Part shown: in pieces, positions 43,112-51,159 of the stretch
Layout: every line of letters begins with the position of its first letter
Numbering within the stretch: position 1 is the first letter of the stretch
Program-made: the position numbers and the translations under genes
The notes under the pieces: generated by a model
Seen by the model: the letters and a program-made list of their open reading frames with translations, nothing else
Database searches by the model: none
What the model was told of the DNA's origin: nothing
Source: Pseudomonas sp. ANT_H4
GTDB lineage: Bacteria; Pseudomonadota; Gammaproteobacteria; Pseudomonadales; Pseudomonadaceae
Reading direction: 5' to 3'
Assembly: GCF_008369295.1 (NCBI RefSeq)
Contig: NZ_VOBG01000009.1
Span: 62,001-126,000, forward strand
DNA length: 64,000 nucleotides

Positions 43112-44218
43112 ATGAAGGAATACGCTGAGTTTGAGATCCAACAGGCGCTGCACTACGTATGTTCCGCAGATAACCCGAAGGAAGCGCTGGAACGCTTTCA
43201 GGATCATGTTGAGCTGCTAGGTGAATGGCGCATCATGTACGCGGCGGCTGAAGCCGGTGGGCCCTTTGACTTGGCTCGGGAGCAGTTTTCCAAAAAAGGT
43301 TTCGTTTCGACCATGCTGCGCGGTAGGTCTGTTTGGATTCTGGACAAAGCCTTCGCTTTGTCCAGAACACAGGTGAACTACATGCTGGGTGGCTCGCTTT
43401 TTCTGGATTCGAATGCGGCCAGCTACATTCGCAAACTGTCGTATGCGGAGCGTATTTCTCCTGAACTCGACGCTGTGCGCGCGGACCTGCAACGGACGTT
43501 CTCCGTGGATGATCTCGCGAGGCTGAATTCATACATATACCTGGGTGAAGCGCAGAAAAAGTGGTCACCCGAAACCCGGCAGTTTTGCAAAGAAACGGTT
43601 GCTGCTGTGCACGCGCTGTCGCTCGATGAAGCCCCATTGAGTGAGGGGTGGGGAGAGCGGTTTCGCACCCTTTACCAAGAGCATGCCGAGGCGTTCGCCG
43701 AGGAATGGATCGACGGATTTTCGCGCAGTCTGGAGGCTGGGTTGAGCGTCGCCATTGCCCAGCAGGCTGCGGCCGCCGAATGCATGATTCTACGTGCCAA
43801 GATTATCGAGTGCAGCTCTTCAGCGTCACCGGAGGCGAAAATGGAGGCGCTACTCAGCTTCATGCACGATGAGCTGCGTATCTTCATGATGCGTGAGCTG
43901 ATTGTATGTGCCGATATTCTCTTCCATACCAAGAGAACAAAGCTTTCCGAGAAACTAAACTCGGTGCTGGACAAAAAAGACCCACTCCGCATCATCAATA
44001 ACTGCGCCTGGGACTTGTACATACTGAGGATCATCGAGTCGCTGTCCAATCCTCAGCACTTAGATGGTGTAGATTTCTGTCTGGATTACTTGATCACCTT
44101 TGATGAGGATTTGGTGGATGTTATTTGCCTGACTGAGTTGCGCGCAGTGGCGGTTCATCTCGGTTCACATCGAGCGTACCCATTCTTTAATAACGACTTG
44201 ACTGGCTGGCTGGTTTGA
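43112..44218 (+). CDS. Hypothetical protein, third gene of the nuclease island
   Basis: 368 residues from ATG 43112 (GAGG five bases upstream). Mostly helical. GSLFLDSNAASYIRKL near residue 95 and FCLDYLITFDEDLVDVICLTELRAV near the C-terminus contain acidic residues after hydrophobic strands, as in PIN-like nucleases, so a PIN-related RNase is one possibility. I do not recognise the family with certainty. It lies 355 bp after the nuclease-TPR gene in the same direction. Confidence 0.5.
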   Translation: MKEYAEFEIQQALHYVCSADNPKEALERFQDHVELLGEWRIMYAAAEAGGPFDLAREQFSKKGFVSTMLRGRSVWILDKAFALSRTQVNYMLGGSLFLDSNAASYIRKLSYAERISPELDAVRADLQRTFSVDDLARLNSYIYLGEAQKKWSPETRQFCKETVAAVHALSLDEAPLSEGWGERFRTLYQEHAEAFAEEWIDGFSRSLEAGLSVAIAQQAAAAECMILRAKIIECSSSASPEAKMEALLSFMHDELRIFMMRELIVCADILFHTKRTKLSEKLNSVLDKKDPLRIINNCAWDLYILRIIESLSNPQHLDGVDFCLDYLITFDEDLVDVICLTELRAVAVHLGSHRAYPFFNNDLTGWLV

Positions 44219-44521
44219 TCGGGCACAAGCGTATGGCGGGTTTTTCAGGGAGCTTGCAGGAAGAAGCCTTTAAGCAGCGCGCGGACCATAGAAGTCTGGA
44301 GAACGTGCAGAGAATTCTGGCGGAGGATCGTCTTCGGTTACTGCAGTTGGCCAATAGGTAGGTCTCAAGCTATGCCGCAATGATGATATTTGATATGTAG
44401 TTATAGCGCTCATAGAACGGGTAATGATCGTCAGATAAAGCGGAATCACAGGCTATGCATTCATCCCCAACAAGCTCTAAAGACAAAAGCTACCATTACA
44501 GTAGCTTCTGTCAGCGACAAC
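44219..44521. other. Intergenic stretch, no gene seen
   Basis: 303 bp without a supported frame. A short frame near 44233-44360 (GSLQEEAFKQRADHR) has no start or ribosome site. Confidence 0.45.
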
Positions 44522-44650
44522 CTATTTTTTTGAGGACTTGCTAGGCTTCAAGTCGGGATTATTTCCTTGCGTGTCTTTATTGTCACGACGACGTTTATCA
44601 ACTTCGCCGGTTGATTTAGCAATTGGCTTAGGGCCTGGTTTAAGCGCCAT
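44522..44650 (-). CDS. Small basic protein, 42 residues
   Basis: ATG 44650 has AAGGAGAG about eight bases upstream. The protein (MALKPGPKPIAKSTGEVDKR...) is Lys/Pro-rich, ends PSKSSKK and is probably disordered. A hexanucleotide repeat sits directly upstream of the ribosome site. Function unknown. Confidence 0.55.
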   Translation of the reverse strand: MALKPGPKPIAKSTGEVDKRRRDNKDTQGNNPDLKPSKSSKK

Positions 44651-44661
44651 AATATCTCTCC

Positions 44662-44690
44662 TTGATGTTGATGTTGATGTTGATGTTGAT
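44662..44690. repeat. Tandem TTGATG repeat, 4.8 copies
   Basis: Four full TTGATG units and most of a fifth, about 12 to 40 bp upstream of the small basic protein's start codon. Copy-number change could alter promoter or leader spacing. Confidence 0.85.
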
Positions 44691-45014
44691 TGTTGCAGAA
44701 TCACCTTATTGATATTGGCGGCTACTTTCAATAGACATGAGATGCTTGATTTTAGCTATGTACTCGTCCACTGCAAAATTTCGCTGTCAAGCCGCTAGCA
44801 ACCCGAGAATGAATGACCGCTTTTGGCCGTATTTTCGCTGCCTACCAACCGCTTTGATTGATGTTTCACGGGAAAATTCTCGGAAGCACCTCATCCGAGC
44901 AATAGACGTTACATCCGGCATTGGGCTGCTGGTTAGCAGCTGAGCAGCTGAGCCGCTGTTCTGTGATGAAAGCTCTAAGTCGAGCTCAACCACGGGGAAA
45001 GATTGATTTCTATC
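44691..45014. other. Intergenic stretch, no gene seen
   Basis: Upstream of the 42-residue gene and downstream of the next small minus-strand frame; no supported gene. Confidence 0.4.
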
Positions 45015-45185
45015 TCAAGCAGAAGGCCATGCTAAGCGACCTGCCGGCTCCAATTCTTTGCCTTTTTCCAGTGCGACTCTGAGGAACCTGCGTTCAGTTT
45101 CTGAAATGCCTCCGGCCAGCCTTCGAGCTTCTGCTTCGAACTGGGCAACGATCAATGCTTGGGGTTGGCGTTTAGAGAGCTTCAT
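45015..45185 (-). CDS. Possible small helical protein, 56 residues
   Basis: ATG 45185 to a TGA at 45015. The sequence is amphipathic and helical (ALIVAQFEAEARRLAGGISE, ETERRFLRVALEKGKELEP). No clear ribosome site precedes it, so the call is tentative. Confidence 0.3.
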   Translation of the reverse strand: MKLSKRQPQALIVAQFEAEARRLAGGISETERRFLRVALEKGKELEPAGRLAWPSA

Positions 45186-45574
45186 GGAAGCCAATGGCAG
45201 GTTTGTGGCGGATGGTGTGCTTGATGCTAGCAGCTGGTTCGGGAGCCTAATAGCGTTGTTTCAGATTCCGGCGCCCTGATTTCAGGGATTTTCGAGCGCT
45301 TGGCAACCATAGGCCGGGGGACGCCTATCGGAGCCGGGTAGTCCACTTCGATGGCCATGGAGACCATGGACGCCAGGGCAATTCATCCTTCAGCGGAAGA
45401 TTCCCTCAGAGGTATTAGGATCAAAAATTTTTAAGCTTGAAAAATTTGGCGTTGTGGTACCAGTAGAACCATTCGTCAACCAGGGCGGCGTCAGTCATGG
45501 CGCAATCCTCGCTTCCGAGAATAGGTGGCGGAGACTTCCGGCGTTTTGCAAGGAACTTGCCAAACGCCATTGAT
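45186..45574. other. Intergenic stretch, no gene seen
   Basis: The only frame with a ribosome site is a 25-codon one on the minus strand (45421-45498), which I do not call. Confidence 0.4.
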
Positions 45575-45612
45575 TCTATAGACTCAAATTAACCATAATT
45601 AAATCTATAGAC
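45575..45612. promoter_or_regulatory. Paired TCTATAGAC operators of the RES-Xre pair
   Basis: TCTATAGAC at 45575-45583 and 45604-45612, each containing the palindrome TCTATAGA, 29 bp apart and just upstream of the antitoxin start. Probable autoregulation site for the Xre antitoxin or its complex. Confidence 0.65.
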
Positions 45613-45630
45613 GCGACAGGAATTGCAGTC

Positions 45631-46026
45631 ATGAGAATCCCACTCAAAGCTACAGCCGTTAACAAGGATCAGGCCCGCGTGGTGTTGAGCACTGCGCTCA
45701 ACATCCTGATGAAGTGGGACGCCTCAACGGATCAATCCTGCAATATCCTGCGCGTGTCACGCAGCACCATTACCCGAGCACAACAAGGCAAAGGCGTTGA
45801 ACTCGACAGCGATCAACTCGACCGAGCAAGCATCGTCTTGAACTGCCATGCAGCACTGCGGCTTGTATTCGATAACCCTGATAACGTCTATGGGTTCCCA
45901 AATATGGAAAACCACAACGACTTCTTCAATGGCCGTAAACCGCTTGAAATCATGGCTCAGGGCGACTTCCTTTCCCTGATGGAGACATTCAAGCGGATTG
46001 ACGCTCTGCGTGGGGGTGGCTGGTGA
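45631..46026 (+). CDS. Xre/MbcA/ParS-type antitoxin
   Basis: 131 residues. A helix-turn-helix region (SCNILRVSRSTITRAQQGKGV) and a C-terminal DUF2384-like part (LRLVFDNPDNVYGFPNMENHNDFFNGRKPLEIM) are typical of the antitoxins paired with RES toxins. GACAGGA lies about ten bases upstream. The stop overlaps the toxin GTG. Confidence 0.88.
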   Translation: MRIPLKATAVNKDQARVVLSTALNILMKWDASTDQSCNILRVSRSTITRAQQGKGVELDSDQLDRASIVLNCHAALRLVFDNPDNVYGFPNMENHNDFFNGRKPLEIMAQGDFLSLMETFKRIDALRGGGW

Positions 46027-46718
46027 ACCTATCTGCCCTTCCAGTGTCGGCCGGTGAGGACGTGAGGGGCTACAGGCTAGTCAATTCGAAGTTCCCACCC
46101 ATCGCACTGTTCGATGACGTGGCAAACGCCCAAGACTTCGAAATCCTGTTTCAGGCCCAAGCGCGAACCAATCCTCGAATCCTAAACGAGGTCGGGAGGG
46201 TAGAGCTGATCCCGCGAGCCGAGATTCCTTTCGGCATTAATGGCTGCTCCTATGCCACGGCTCCATTCACTCACATCAATCCTGACGGCTCTCGGTTTAG
46301 TGACGGTCGGTTCGGTGTTTTGTATGTGGCGAATGAAATGGACACGGCTGTAGCTGAGGTTAGCCACCACCAGTCCCACTATTGGTCTAAGGTGCCGGCG
46401 CTACGCTTCGAGCGTTTTGTGTTTCGTGGATTGAGTTGCAGCTTCACTGATGCAGGCATGCACGATGCTACGGGTATTGCGCTGAATGACCCGATCTACC
46501 ACCCCGACGATTACGGATCGTCACAGTTGCTTGGCCGAGAGGCCAAAAGGGCTAAGTGTGCTGGGTTAAGGTACAACTCTGTGCGCGCACCAGGGCAAAT
46601 CTGCTGGGCATTGCCTACCCCAAGCGTAGTGACCTCAATCATCCAGACGGCCCACTTCGAAATGGTCTGGAATGGGGCAATCACTAGCATCAACAAGCTC
46701 CAGAAACTGTCGGGGTAG
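46023..46718 (+). CDS. RES-domain toxin (NAD+-degrading type)
   Basis: 231 residues from GTG 46023, overlapping the antitoxin stop. RES signatures: GYRLVNSKFPPIALF (Arg), GRFGVLYVANEMDTAVAEVSHH (Glu) and the later SVRAPGQICWALP (Ser). RES toxins deplete NAD+ and are ADP-ribosyltransferase-like. Sits downstream of its antitoxin in the usual order. Confidence 0.9.
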   Translation: MNLSALPVSAGEDVRGYRLVNSKFPPIALFDDVANAQDFEILFQAQARTNPRILNEVGRVELIPRAEIPFGINGCSYATAPFTHINPDGSRFSDGRFGVLYVANEMDTAVAEVSHHQSHYWSKVPALRFERFVFRGLSCSFTDAGMHDATGIALNDPIYHPDDYGSSQLLGREAKRAKCAGLRYNSVRAPGQICWALPTPSVVTSIIQTAHFEMVWNGAITSINKLQKLSG

Positions 46719-46829
46719 GAATCCCCACGCGCCAATTAGGGACGATCAGCTGATCCGTGCGAGGCGGGCTATAGTTACTAGATAGTTATTTATTACAAAT
46801 CACCGTCCCTTAATCAGGGGGAGGTAGCC

Positions 46830-46997
46830 ATGAAGGCTAATAAAAAGACAGTACGCCCAGAAATCTTGGCCCTTTTAGAGCTTGGAAACGGTTTTGTCGG
46901 AACCAAAATCAGTGCCCTAACACGCTCTGAAATTTCTCACAATTTGCAAAAAGCCTTTGTCGCCTTGAGGGAACGAACCGCGACCAAAAGCACCTGA
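46830..46997 (+). CDS. Small hypothetical protein, 55 residues
   Basis: A strong GGGGGAGG site seven bases before ATG supports expression. The protein (MKANKKTVRPEILALLELGN...) is basic and helical. Its last 20 codons overlap the opposite-strand gene 46937-47179. Family unknown. Confidence 0.45.
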   Translation: MKANKKTVRPEILALLELGNGFVGTKISALTRSEISHNLQKAFVALRERTATKST

Positions 46998-47179
46998 AAC
47001 AAGATCTTGTGGATGGCAATCTGGCCCCGATAGTCCAGCTGGGCTGCCGCTTTAGAGATGGCCGTACTTGTACCAAGCTCTGCAAAGCATCTTATGCTGA
47101 AAGGACTTCCTTTACGTAGGCGCTTAACCCGCTGCATAACGAGTTGATATACCGGTGGTTCAGACAAATGGCGGGCCAT
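46937..47179 (-). CDS. Truncated DUF6088/AbiEi-like protein
   Basis: 80 residues, two bases after the stop of the BPSL0761 gene. VMQRVKRLRKGSPFSIRCFAELGTSTAISKAAAQL resembles the N-terminal wHTH of DUF6088/AbiEi-type antitoxins. The C-terminal 25 residues are the antisense of the 55-residue gene and look foreign, so the rest of the gene has probably been cut off. Confidence 0.45.
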   Translation of the reverse strand: MARHLSEPPVYQLVMQRVKRLRKGSPFSIRCFAELGTSTAISKAAAQLDYRGQIAIHKILFQVLLVAVRSLKATKAFCKL

Positions 47180-47181
47180 TG

Positions 47182-47445
47182 CTATCGTTCCTTCTCCAGC
47201 GACGAGCAGAGCAGCGGCTGATGAAAGGCGATAACACGGCGCCGATATTCGTCATCATGGGTATCGCTTGCTAGGCATTCCTCCAAGCGTCCCAGCGAGA
47301 AAACTTCAGCCGCAGAGGGGTAGTGCCTGAGCAAACTTTTCGCATAACTGCGGATATCCTGCGGTAGCCCGCCATCACGGGAGAGCTCACGCAAGAAGTC
47401 CTCCGTTTTGACGATGGCACGAGTTCTTTCATACGGAAGGGTCAA
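47182..47445 (-). CDS. BPSL0761-family protein
   Basis: 87 residues starting with TTG at 47445 (GGGAGAT six bases upstream). The pattern MTLPYERTRAIVKTEDFLRE and YAKSLLRHYPSAAEV is that of the BPSL0761 family, whose function is unknown but which accompanies DUF6088 genes on mobile DNA. Confidence 0.7.
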   Translation of the reverse strand: MTLPYERTRAIVKTEDFLRELSRDGGLPQDIRSYAKSLLRHYPSAAEVFSLGRLEECLASDTHDDEYRRRVIAFHQPLLCSSLEKER

Positions 47446-47658
47446 TCGTTATCTCCCAGACGAGATCTAAAAGTCGCGGATAGCTCAAACGCTTACCAGA
47501 GCCTACCACCCAGAATGCAGCCCAGCGCTTCAGACATTGTGAATTGCACGTGCCGCAGCTGGACGGAACCTCCATAAAGTCCGAGCGGGGCCCGATTGCC
47601 GGTGAGATTCGAGAGGCATCCAGAGTGTCTTTTCGTATCCCGAACGGTATTGGCATGA
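47446..47658. other. Stretch without intact gene
   Basis: Overlapping short frames on both strands; none has a ribosome site or a recognisable family. It may be degraded IS21 sequence leading into the istB remnant. Confidence 0.35.
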
Positions 47659-47808
47659 CTGTCATTCGGCGAATGGGTCAGCGTTTTTGGCGACGCCAAG
47701 ATGACCACTGCGCTGCTCGACCGCATCACCCACCACTGCGAGGTTCTATAAACCGGCAATGATTCGTTTCGCTTCAAACAGCGCAAGAAGCAGATGAAAA
47801 CCGCCTAG
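47659..47808 (+). pseudogene. IS21-family helper ATPase (IstB) C-terminal remnant
   Basis: The frame reads [20 protein letters not shown], then [10 protein letters not shown], a TAA in place of a sense codon, then TGNDSFRFKQRKKQ. This is the conserved end of IstB proteins. The sequence following (tggaaagttttggacgctg, twice in part) may be the IS end. Confidence 0.8.
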
Positions 47809-47944
47809 CTAACTGGAAAGTTTTGGACGCTGTTACCTGGAAACTATTGGACGCTGATTGGCAGTTACGGGGCTACCGCACGGTTAAAAACGAGAATACT
47901 CAAGCAAGGATTGATGATGCTTTCGTAGCTTATTGTTTTCTTTG

Positions 47945-47990
47945 ATTATTTCTTTTAAGCAAAATTTCTCGTTTTTAAAAAAATGCGACA
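47945..47990 (-). repeat. Right end of inner transposon
   Basis: On the minus strand it starts TGTCGCATTTTTTTAAAAAC followed by GAGAAATTTTGC. Matches the left end at TGTCG and shares A/T-rich motifs with a TCTCG/CGAGA core. Confidence 0.75.
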
Positions 47991-47995
47991 CCATG
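47991..47995. repeat. Target-site duplication CCATG, right copy
   Basis: Identical to 10850-10854. Removing the inner element and one copy rejoins tnpS to the tnpT leader with about 180 bp between the two start codons. Confidence 0.85.
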
Positions 47996-48038
47996 TGTAC
48001 TGCGAATTATAGGAGTAAATGACGACGGTGCCGACTTA

Positions 48039-48066
48039 ACTCACGATAACCGCGCTTATCGTGGGT
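48039..48066. promoter_or_regulatory. Probable recombination core site (rst-like) of TnpS
   Basis: ACTCACGATAA-CCGCGC-TTATCGTGGGT: 11-bp arms with one mismatch and a 6-bp centre, the architecture of tyrosine-recombinase crossover sites. It lies between the tnpS flank and tnpT as expected for the Tn4651-type resolution site. Confidence 0.65.
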
Positions 48067-48157
48067 CAACTGACGGTCTCAGTCGGCTGAACTATTCTGT
48101 ACTTAAATCGAGGTATTACGTTTTCCATAATACGGTACGAAAAAATCCGAGGTGTTC

Positions 48158-49207
48158 ATGGCCCGTTCCGGCGTCCTCTACCTGCATGTTGCCCAGGCGG
48201 CCACCCAACTGGTGGCTGCGGGCCACAACCCCACCATTGACAGCATCCGCGTCGCCCTGGGTGGGACGGGCAGCAAAAGCACGATTGCTCCGTTGTTAAA
48301 GCGTTGGAAAGCCGCGCATCCCGGCACGCTGGCCCAGGCCGAACTGGGATTGCCCGCGGAGCTGGTCCTGGCGCTGAAAGGACTGTACGAAAAAGTTCAG
48401 GCGGAGGCGGCCGTCCAACTCCAGCAGGCCGTAGCGGCTCACCAGGCAGAGGCCGACGCGTTGCAGGAACAGTTGCAGCAGGCATTCGTCGAGCGCGACG
48501 CGCAACTCAGCGTTCAGGAGCAGCAGGCCCAGGCACTTGCCGTAGCCACTACGCGCAGCCAGGGGCTGGCTGACACCCTGCAGCGTCAGGAGATCGCCCT
48601 GGCCAGCCTGGGCAGTGAAAAGACCGGGCTCGAACAACGTCTGGCTGACCGCGCCGCCGAGGCGGCCGCACTGACCCGGCAACTGCAACAAGCGCGGGAG
48701 CAGTTTGAGCACTACCAGGCATCGGTCGCGCAACAACGCAGCGACGAGCGCCAGGCCACTGAGCAACGCCAGCAGCGCCTGGAACACGAATTGGCAGCGC
48801 TCCGGCAGCGTCTGCTCGCGCAGCAAACCCGCCTGGGCGAACTGCAGGCGCAGGAACAACGCCTGGTGCAGGACCATGATCGTCTAGAGAGCACCCTGCT
48901 CACGACGCAAGCGACGCTCGCGCAGAGTCAGATTGCGCATGAACACGTCTTACTTCAATTCACCGACTTGCAACAGTCGCATCAGGCACTGGAGCAGCGC
49001 CATGGCCAAGGTGAGCAGCGTTTGGCTGAGACGCGGACTTACCTGGCCGTCAATGAACGGGAGCGAAGCCTGCTGGCGGAACGCTTAAGCCAAACTGAAA
49101 GCCAATTGAGCCAGTTGGCCACAGAAAAGCAGCTTCTCGTGCAAGACAACGCGGTGCTGTCAAGCCAGCTCGCAGAGTCCAGAGCGATGAAGCCGAAGAC
49201 TTGTTGA
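48158..49207 (+). CDS. tnpT: KfrA-like coiled-coil DNA-binding protein, probable TnpT
   Basis: 349 residues from ATG 48158 (GAGG five bases upstream). The first ~70 residues are a KfrA_N-type DNA-binding domain (AATQLVAAGHNPTIDSIRVAL, GSKSTIAPLLKRWK). The rest is one long Gln/Ala/Leu-rich coiled coil. In Tn4651 the cointegrate-resolution protein TnpT is of this size and divergent from tnpS; context makes this the same gene. A dyad GTATTA...TAATAC upstream (about 48111-48131) could be its own operator. Confidence 0.75.
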   Translation: MARSGVLYLHVAQAATQLVAAGHNPTIDSIRVALGGTGSKSTIAPLLKRWKAAHPGTLAQAELGLPAELVLALKGLYEKVQAEAAVQLQQAVAAHQAEADALQEQLQQAFVERDAQLSVQEQQAQALAVATTRSQGLADTLQRQEIALASLGSEKTGLEQRLADRAAEAAALTRQLQQAREQFEHYQASVAQQRSDERQATEQRQQRLEHELAALRQRLLAQQTRLGELQAQEQRLVQDHDRLESTLLTTQATLAQSQIAHEHVLLQFTDLQQSHQALEQRHGQGEQRLAETRTYLAVNERERSLLAERLSQTESQLSQLATEKQLLVQDNAVLSSQLAESRAMKPKTC

Positions 49208-49342
49208 CCGAAAAAGGCGCCTACCTCAGGCGCCTGAAACCATCCTCCAAACCAAAGGAGCCAAACAGGAGGACAGTGGAGCAATCAACTCTTCAATACA
49301 CAGCCTGGCTGGAAACCAAGGTCGTAGATGAGGAGAGTCGCC

Positions 49343-49612
49343 ATGCGTAACGCCATTACCTACACCGTCCTTGCTACCTTCATAGCCCTTGGAACTGTTG
49401 CCACGGGATTTGCCGAACAGGCCAAAGCCCCCGCCCAAAGCAGTGCCGAGACAAATAAGGGTGAGGACATGCACATGATGGACGGCAACCATATGCCGAT
49501 GATGGACATGCAGGAAATGTCCAAGATGATGAAAAACTGCAATACAATGATGGAGAACATGAACCAACACATTGGAATGGAGTCCCCGAAGGGCGATAGC
49601 AAGGCACAATAG
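49343..49612 (+). CDS. Met-rich periplasmic protein, probable metal binder
   Basis: 89 residues from ATG 49343 with GAGGAGAG seven bases upstream. A signal peptide (MRNAITYTVLATFIALGTVA) precedes a tail in which Met, His and Asp dominate (MHMMDGNHMPMMDMQEMSKM). Such proteins bind Cu(I)/Ag(I) in the periplasm. It is the intact counterpart of the broken gene at 27289. Confidence 0.7.
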   Translation: MRNAITYTVLATFIALGTVATGFAEQAKAPAQSSAETNKGEDMHMMDGNHMPMMDMQEMSKMMKNCNTMMENMNQHIGMESPKGDSKAQ

Positions 49613-49639
49613 CGATCTGGTTCACGTCGGCCGTCTCCG

Positions 49640-50409
49640 TCCCTCGCCGGTGTGCGCCCCGACACGGAGGCCGACCTTGCCGCTCCAGATATCGTTCTCA
49701 AAACTGCCGAGGAGCTGCTTCCCCTCATCGACGGCCTTGTAGTAATTCAAACCACCGACCAAGGCGACATCATCTGCAAGCGGGTAGCTCCAGGTAGTGC
49801 CGGTATAGTATTGGTTTCAGGCATCCTTGAGACAACTGGTGTAAAGGCTGAAGCCAAGGTTGTCGTTGGGTGTGTAATCACCGCCGACTATCCACGGAGA
49901 GCCGACTTCGCCTGCGTAGAAGGTTGCAAAATCATCCCGCATGCTGCTGGAGCTGGGTTGGCTCATCGCGTGCAGGCGTCCGCCCTGTAGCACCAAGCCC
50001 TCGACACTGGTGTTGTATGCGGTGACGCCGCGGAAGCTTTCCGGAAGCAGTCGCGAATCGCCGTACTGCACGACAGGCGTGACAGGGAAGACATCGCCTA
50101 CTTTGATTTCAGTGTCCAGGAAACGGGTCTTTACGGCGCCGCCGAGCTTGGAGTAATTGTCCTCGGCCTGGCCGAGCCCGACTCGAATCGGCCTATGACT
50201 CCGTGGGCCCATTCTTCCGAGTAGCCATTTCCTGTACTGCTGGACTGGCCTTTGCGAAAATCACGGTTGAAGTAGAAATTTCGATTGAGGATGCTCAGGC
50301 TGCTGCCTTCGATGAATCCCTCGCCTTTTTCCTCGGCGGCCATTGCAGCCTGCGCAGCGCTGATGCTCAAGACGATCTGAGAAAGTCCCAACAGGGCCTT
50401 GTTGTTCAT
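49640..50409 (-). pseudogene. OprD-family porin, frameshifted and truncated
   Basis: It begins [20 protein letters not shown] with a signal peptide, then [20 protein letters not shown] as in OprD porins. The frame breaks near 50190, where a segment of ~50 residues seems deleted. It resumes [34 protein letters not shown], breaks again near 49815, and continues WSYPLADDVALVGGLNYYKA before being lost near 49640. No C-terminal strands remain. Confidence 0.8.
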
Positions 50410-50568
50410 AAACGCTCTTGATGTTTTGGCAGATTTTTCATTGTGCGGTTGTGTATATGCCGAAGCGCGCCGGGCATAGCCGGGTGCGCTTCTTACATAC
50501 TTCCACATGCAAAATAACGTCAGGGTGACGTGAAAATTACTTTTCCGTCAGCAACACGTCAACAATGC

Positions 50569-50901
50569 TCAGTGCTGGCTCCTGCAGTCCGTTCCTGATA
50601 CGCGGTACTCCAGAATATGCAGGTTTCCGCTCGAATCCTCGTAGGTCATTTGCGCAGGCATCACATCGCAGTTGCCATTGGTCGACGTGACGTGAATGAC
50701 CTTGGCGATGTCGAGCTTCATGCCATAGCGGTAGTGAGTGACTTCTGGCGGGTTCTTGCCTTGGGCGCTAGCGTATTCGCGCATGGATTGCTCGTTGGCC
50801 TGGATCATCTTACCGTACAGGCGATCGGAACTGCCATCGGCCCATACGGTGGATGACAGCAGAGTCGCACTCACTATCAGCAGCAGTCTTAGGTGTTTCA
50901 T
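50569..50901 (-). CDS. DUF2790 secreted protein under a MerR-type promoter
   Basis: 110 residues from ATG 50901. A signal peptide (MKHLRLLLIVSATLLSSTVWA) precedes the DUF2790 pattern EVTHYRYGMKLDIAKVIHVT, CDVMPAQMTYEDSSG and LEYRVSGTDC. DUF2790 proteins are small, periplasmic and common in Pseudomonas, often copper-linked. Here the promoter is of mercury-operon type (next entry). The signal peptide and leader are nearly identical to those of the gene at 52805. Confidence 0.8.
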   Translation of the reverse strand: MKHLRLLLIVSATLLSSTVWADGSSDRLYGKMIQANEQSMREYASAQGKNPPEVTHYRYGMKLDIAKVIHVTSTNGNCDVMPAQMTYEDSSGNLHILEYRVSGTDCRSQH

Positions 50902-50939
50902 AACGGCGATCTCCTCTCGGGTTTTCGATCCACGATTCA

Positions 50940-50970
50940 ACTCTACCTCCGTAGTTAAGTACGGAATCAA
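50940..50970 (-). promoter_or_regulatory. MerR-type promoter of the DUF2790 gene
   Basis: Minus strand: TTGATT, 19-bp spacer with the dyad CCGTA-N6-TACGG, then TAGAGT. Same form as the mer promoter at 53629. Confidence 0.75.
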
Positions 50971-51067
50971 GGAGGGAGGAGATGAAGGTCCTGGTTTATG
51001 GCGCCGAGATAAGATGGTAGGGCTTAAGTACACTTTCGTCGGGTAACAGCAGCGCATTACTGCGCCA

Positions 51068-51112
51068 CCGCCCCCAAAGAACCGGGCATGAGAGTCGCGC
51101 CTCATCCGGCTC
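51068..51112 (-). pseudogene. Group II intron fragment
   Basis: Minus strand GAGCCGGATGAGG...CATGCCCGGTTCTTTGGGGG forms the short hairpin and CGGTTCTTnGGGGG block conserved next to reverse-transcriptase frames in bacterial group II introns. No reverse transcriptase remains. Confidence 0.45.
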
Positions 51113-51159
51113 AAGTCTTTCGTCAGCACCATGGTCTAGTACCGGGCAATCAATCCACG

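Larger units (their letters stand above)
10855..47990. mobile_element. Inner TniA/TnsB-class transposon carrying copper resistance, 37.1 kb
   Basis: The termini are TGTCGTAAATATTTAATC (from 10855) and, on the other strand, TGTCGCATTTTTTTAAAAAC (from 47990). Both start with TGTCG and have A/T-rich subterminal motifs containing TCTCG or ACGAGA. A perfect CCATG duplication flanks them. TGT...ACA ends with a 5-bp duplication are characteristic of the Tn7/Tn5053/Tn552 transposase group, and a TnsB/TniA-like gene starts 155 bp inside the left end. That gene is truncated and no TniB, TniQ or resolvase is left, so the element is probably immobile by itself. All copper, Cus, LemA, nuclease and RES genes lie within it. 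Confidence 0.85.

Noticed and set aside
45421-45498. 25-codon minus-strand frame (MTDAALVDEWFYWYHNAKFF...)
   Set aside because: A weak ribosome site is present but the frame is too short to support on its own.
47493-47786. Minus-strand frame of 97 codons
   Set aside because: It is antisense to the IstB remnant and has no family signature.
48158-49207. KfrA-like protein as evidence of a plasmid partition locus
   Set aside because: No parAB or replication gene is near it, and its place between the resolution site and the transposon cargo fits TnpT better.
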